5,077 nt of DNA from Candidatus Atribacteria bacterium 1244-E10-H5-B2 (GTDB taxonomy: Bacteria > Atribacterota > JS1 > SB-45 > 34-128). Every line of letters begins with the position of its first letter. Position 1 is the first letter of the stretch. The translations under genes and the position numbers were made by a program. A model generated the notes under the pieces. The model made no database searches. It was not told where the DNA came from and saw only the letters and a list, made by a program, of their open reading frames with translations. Where the stretch lies: positions 1 through 5,077 of the forward strand of contig NMQN01000778.1 in assembly GCA_003575245.1 (NCBI GenBank), given 5' to 3'. This document shows, piece after piece, positions 4,979-5,077 of this stretch.

Positions 4979-5040
4979 ACTGCCTGCTTTCGCAGAGCCC
5001 ATCCTCGCAAAAATAGGGGTACAAGCTTCGCGAGAATACC
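4979..5040. other. GC-rich hairpin-bearing block upstream of the phospholipase-like gene
   Basis: About 53 per cent of bases 4981-5040 are G or C, against roughly 20-35 per cent on either side. On the minus strand it contains CTGC-GAAA-GCAG (4995-4984), a 4-bp stem closed by a GNRA-type loop, and a CTCGC/GCGAG pair (5034-5030 with 5008-5004) around a 21-nt loop. No ORF runs through it. It could be a structured 5' leader of the phospholipase mRNA or another dispersed repeat; I do not recognise it as a known riboswitch. Confidence 0.4.
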
Positions 5041-5045
5041 AGAAA

Positions 5046-5057
5046 AAGTAATTACTT
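5046..5057. repeat. 12-bp perfect palindrome AAGTAATTACTT
   Basis: The sequence is its own reverse complement and lies about 100 nt upstream of the phospholipase-like start. It could be a protein-binding operator, but a palindrome this A+T-rich may be chance. Confidence 0.25.
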
Positions 5058-5077
5058 CTATTTTATTTTTCAAAAGA

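Noticed and set aside
5034..5072. Promoter TTGAAA ... TACTTT upstream of the phospholipase-like gene
   Set aside because: The -10 element matches only about half of the consensus, and the region is A+T-rich enough for chance hits.

Overview
The window is A+T-rich bacterial DNA. All five recognisable genes lie on the minus strand, so transcription runs from high to low coordinates. Strong Shine-Dalgarno sites (AAGGAG, AAGGAGG, AAGAGGT), low G+C, AGA/ATA-rich codon use and the gene types suggest an uncultured anaerobe, either Clostridia-like or from a low-GC candidate phylum such as Atribacterota. That assignment is inference; there is no rRNA or other phylogenetic marker here.

Layout in the direction of transcription. 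(1) 5077-4948 is a leader or intergenic stretch with a short GC-rich, hairpin-bearing block. (2) 4947-3985 encodes a secreted zinc-dependent phospholipase C / S1-P1-nuclease-fold hydrolase with an apparently complete trinuclear zinc site. (3) 3984-3671 is an intergenic nest of at least three unrelated palindromic or short-repeat families. (4) 3670-1526 encodes a full-length, exported DUF3160 protein of unknown function. (5) 1525-1327 is a gap holding GATAC-type repeats and the upstream region of the next unit. (6) 1326-1114 encodes a 70-residue PC4/YdbC-type single-stranded-DNA-binding protein, followed after 48 nt by (7) a flavin reductase-like FMN protein (1065-550); these two probably form an operon. 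(8) 549-222 is a very A+T-rich gap with one promoter candidate and an isolated strong ribosome-binding sequence. (9) 221-1 is the start of an exported 5'-nucleotidase / cyclic-nucleotide phosphodiesterase family metallophosphatase that runs off the window.

Three of the five products (phospholipase-like protein, DUF3160 protein, nucleotidase) carry signal peptides. Two of these would act on phosphoesters outside the cytoplasm, which fits scavenging of phospholipids and nucleotides. The DUF3160 protein lies between them without a known reaction. The PC4-flavin reductase pair is cytosolic and looks unrelated to that theme. I see no phage, CRISPR, transposase or toxin-antitoxin gene. The least-explained parts are the DUF3160 protein and the layered intergenic repeats that border it on both sides.
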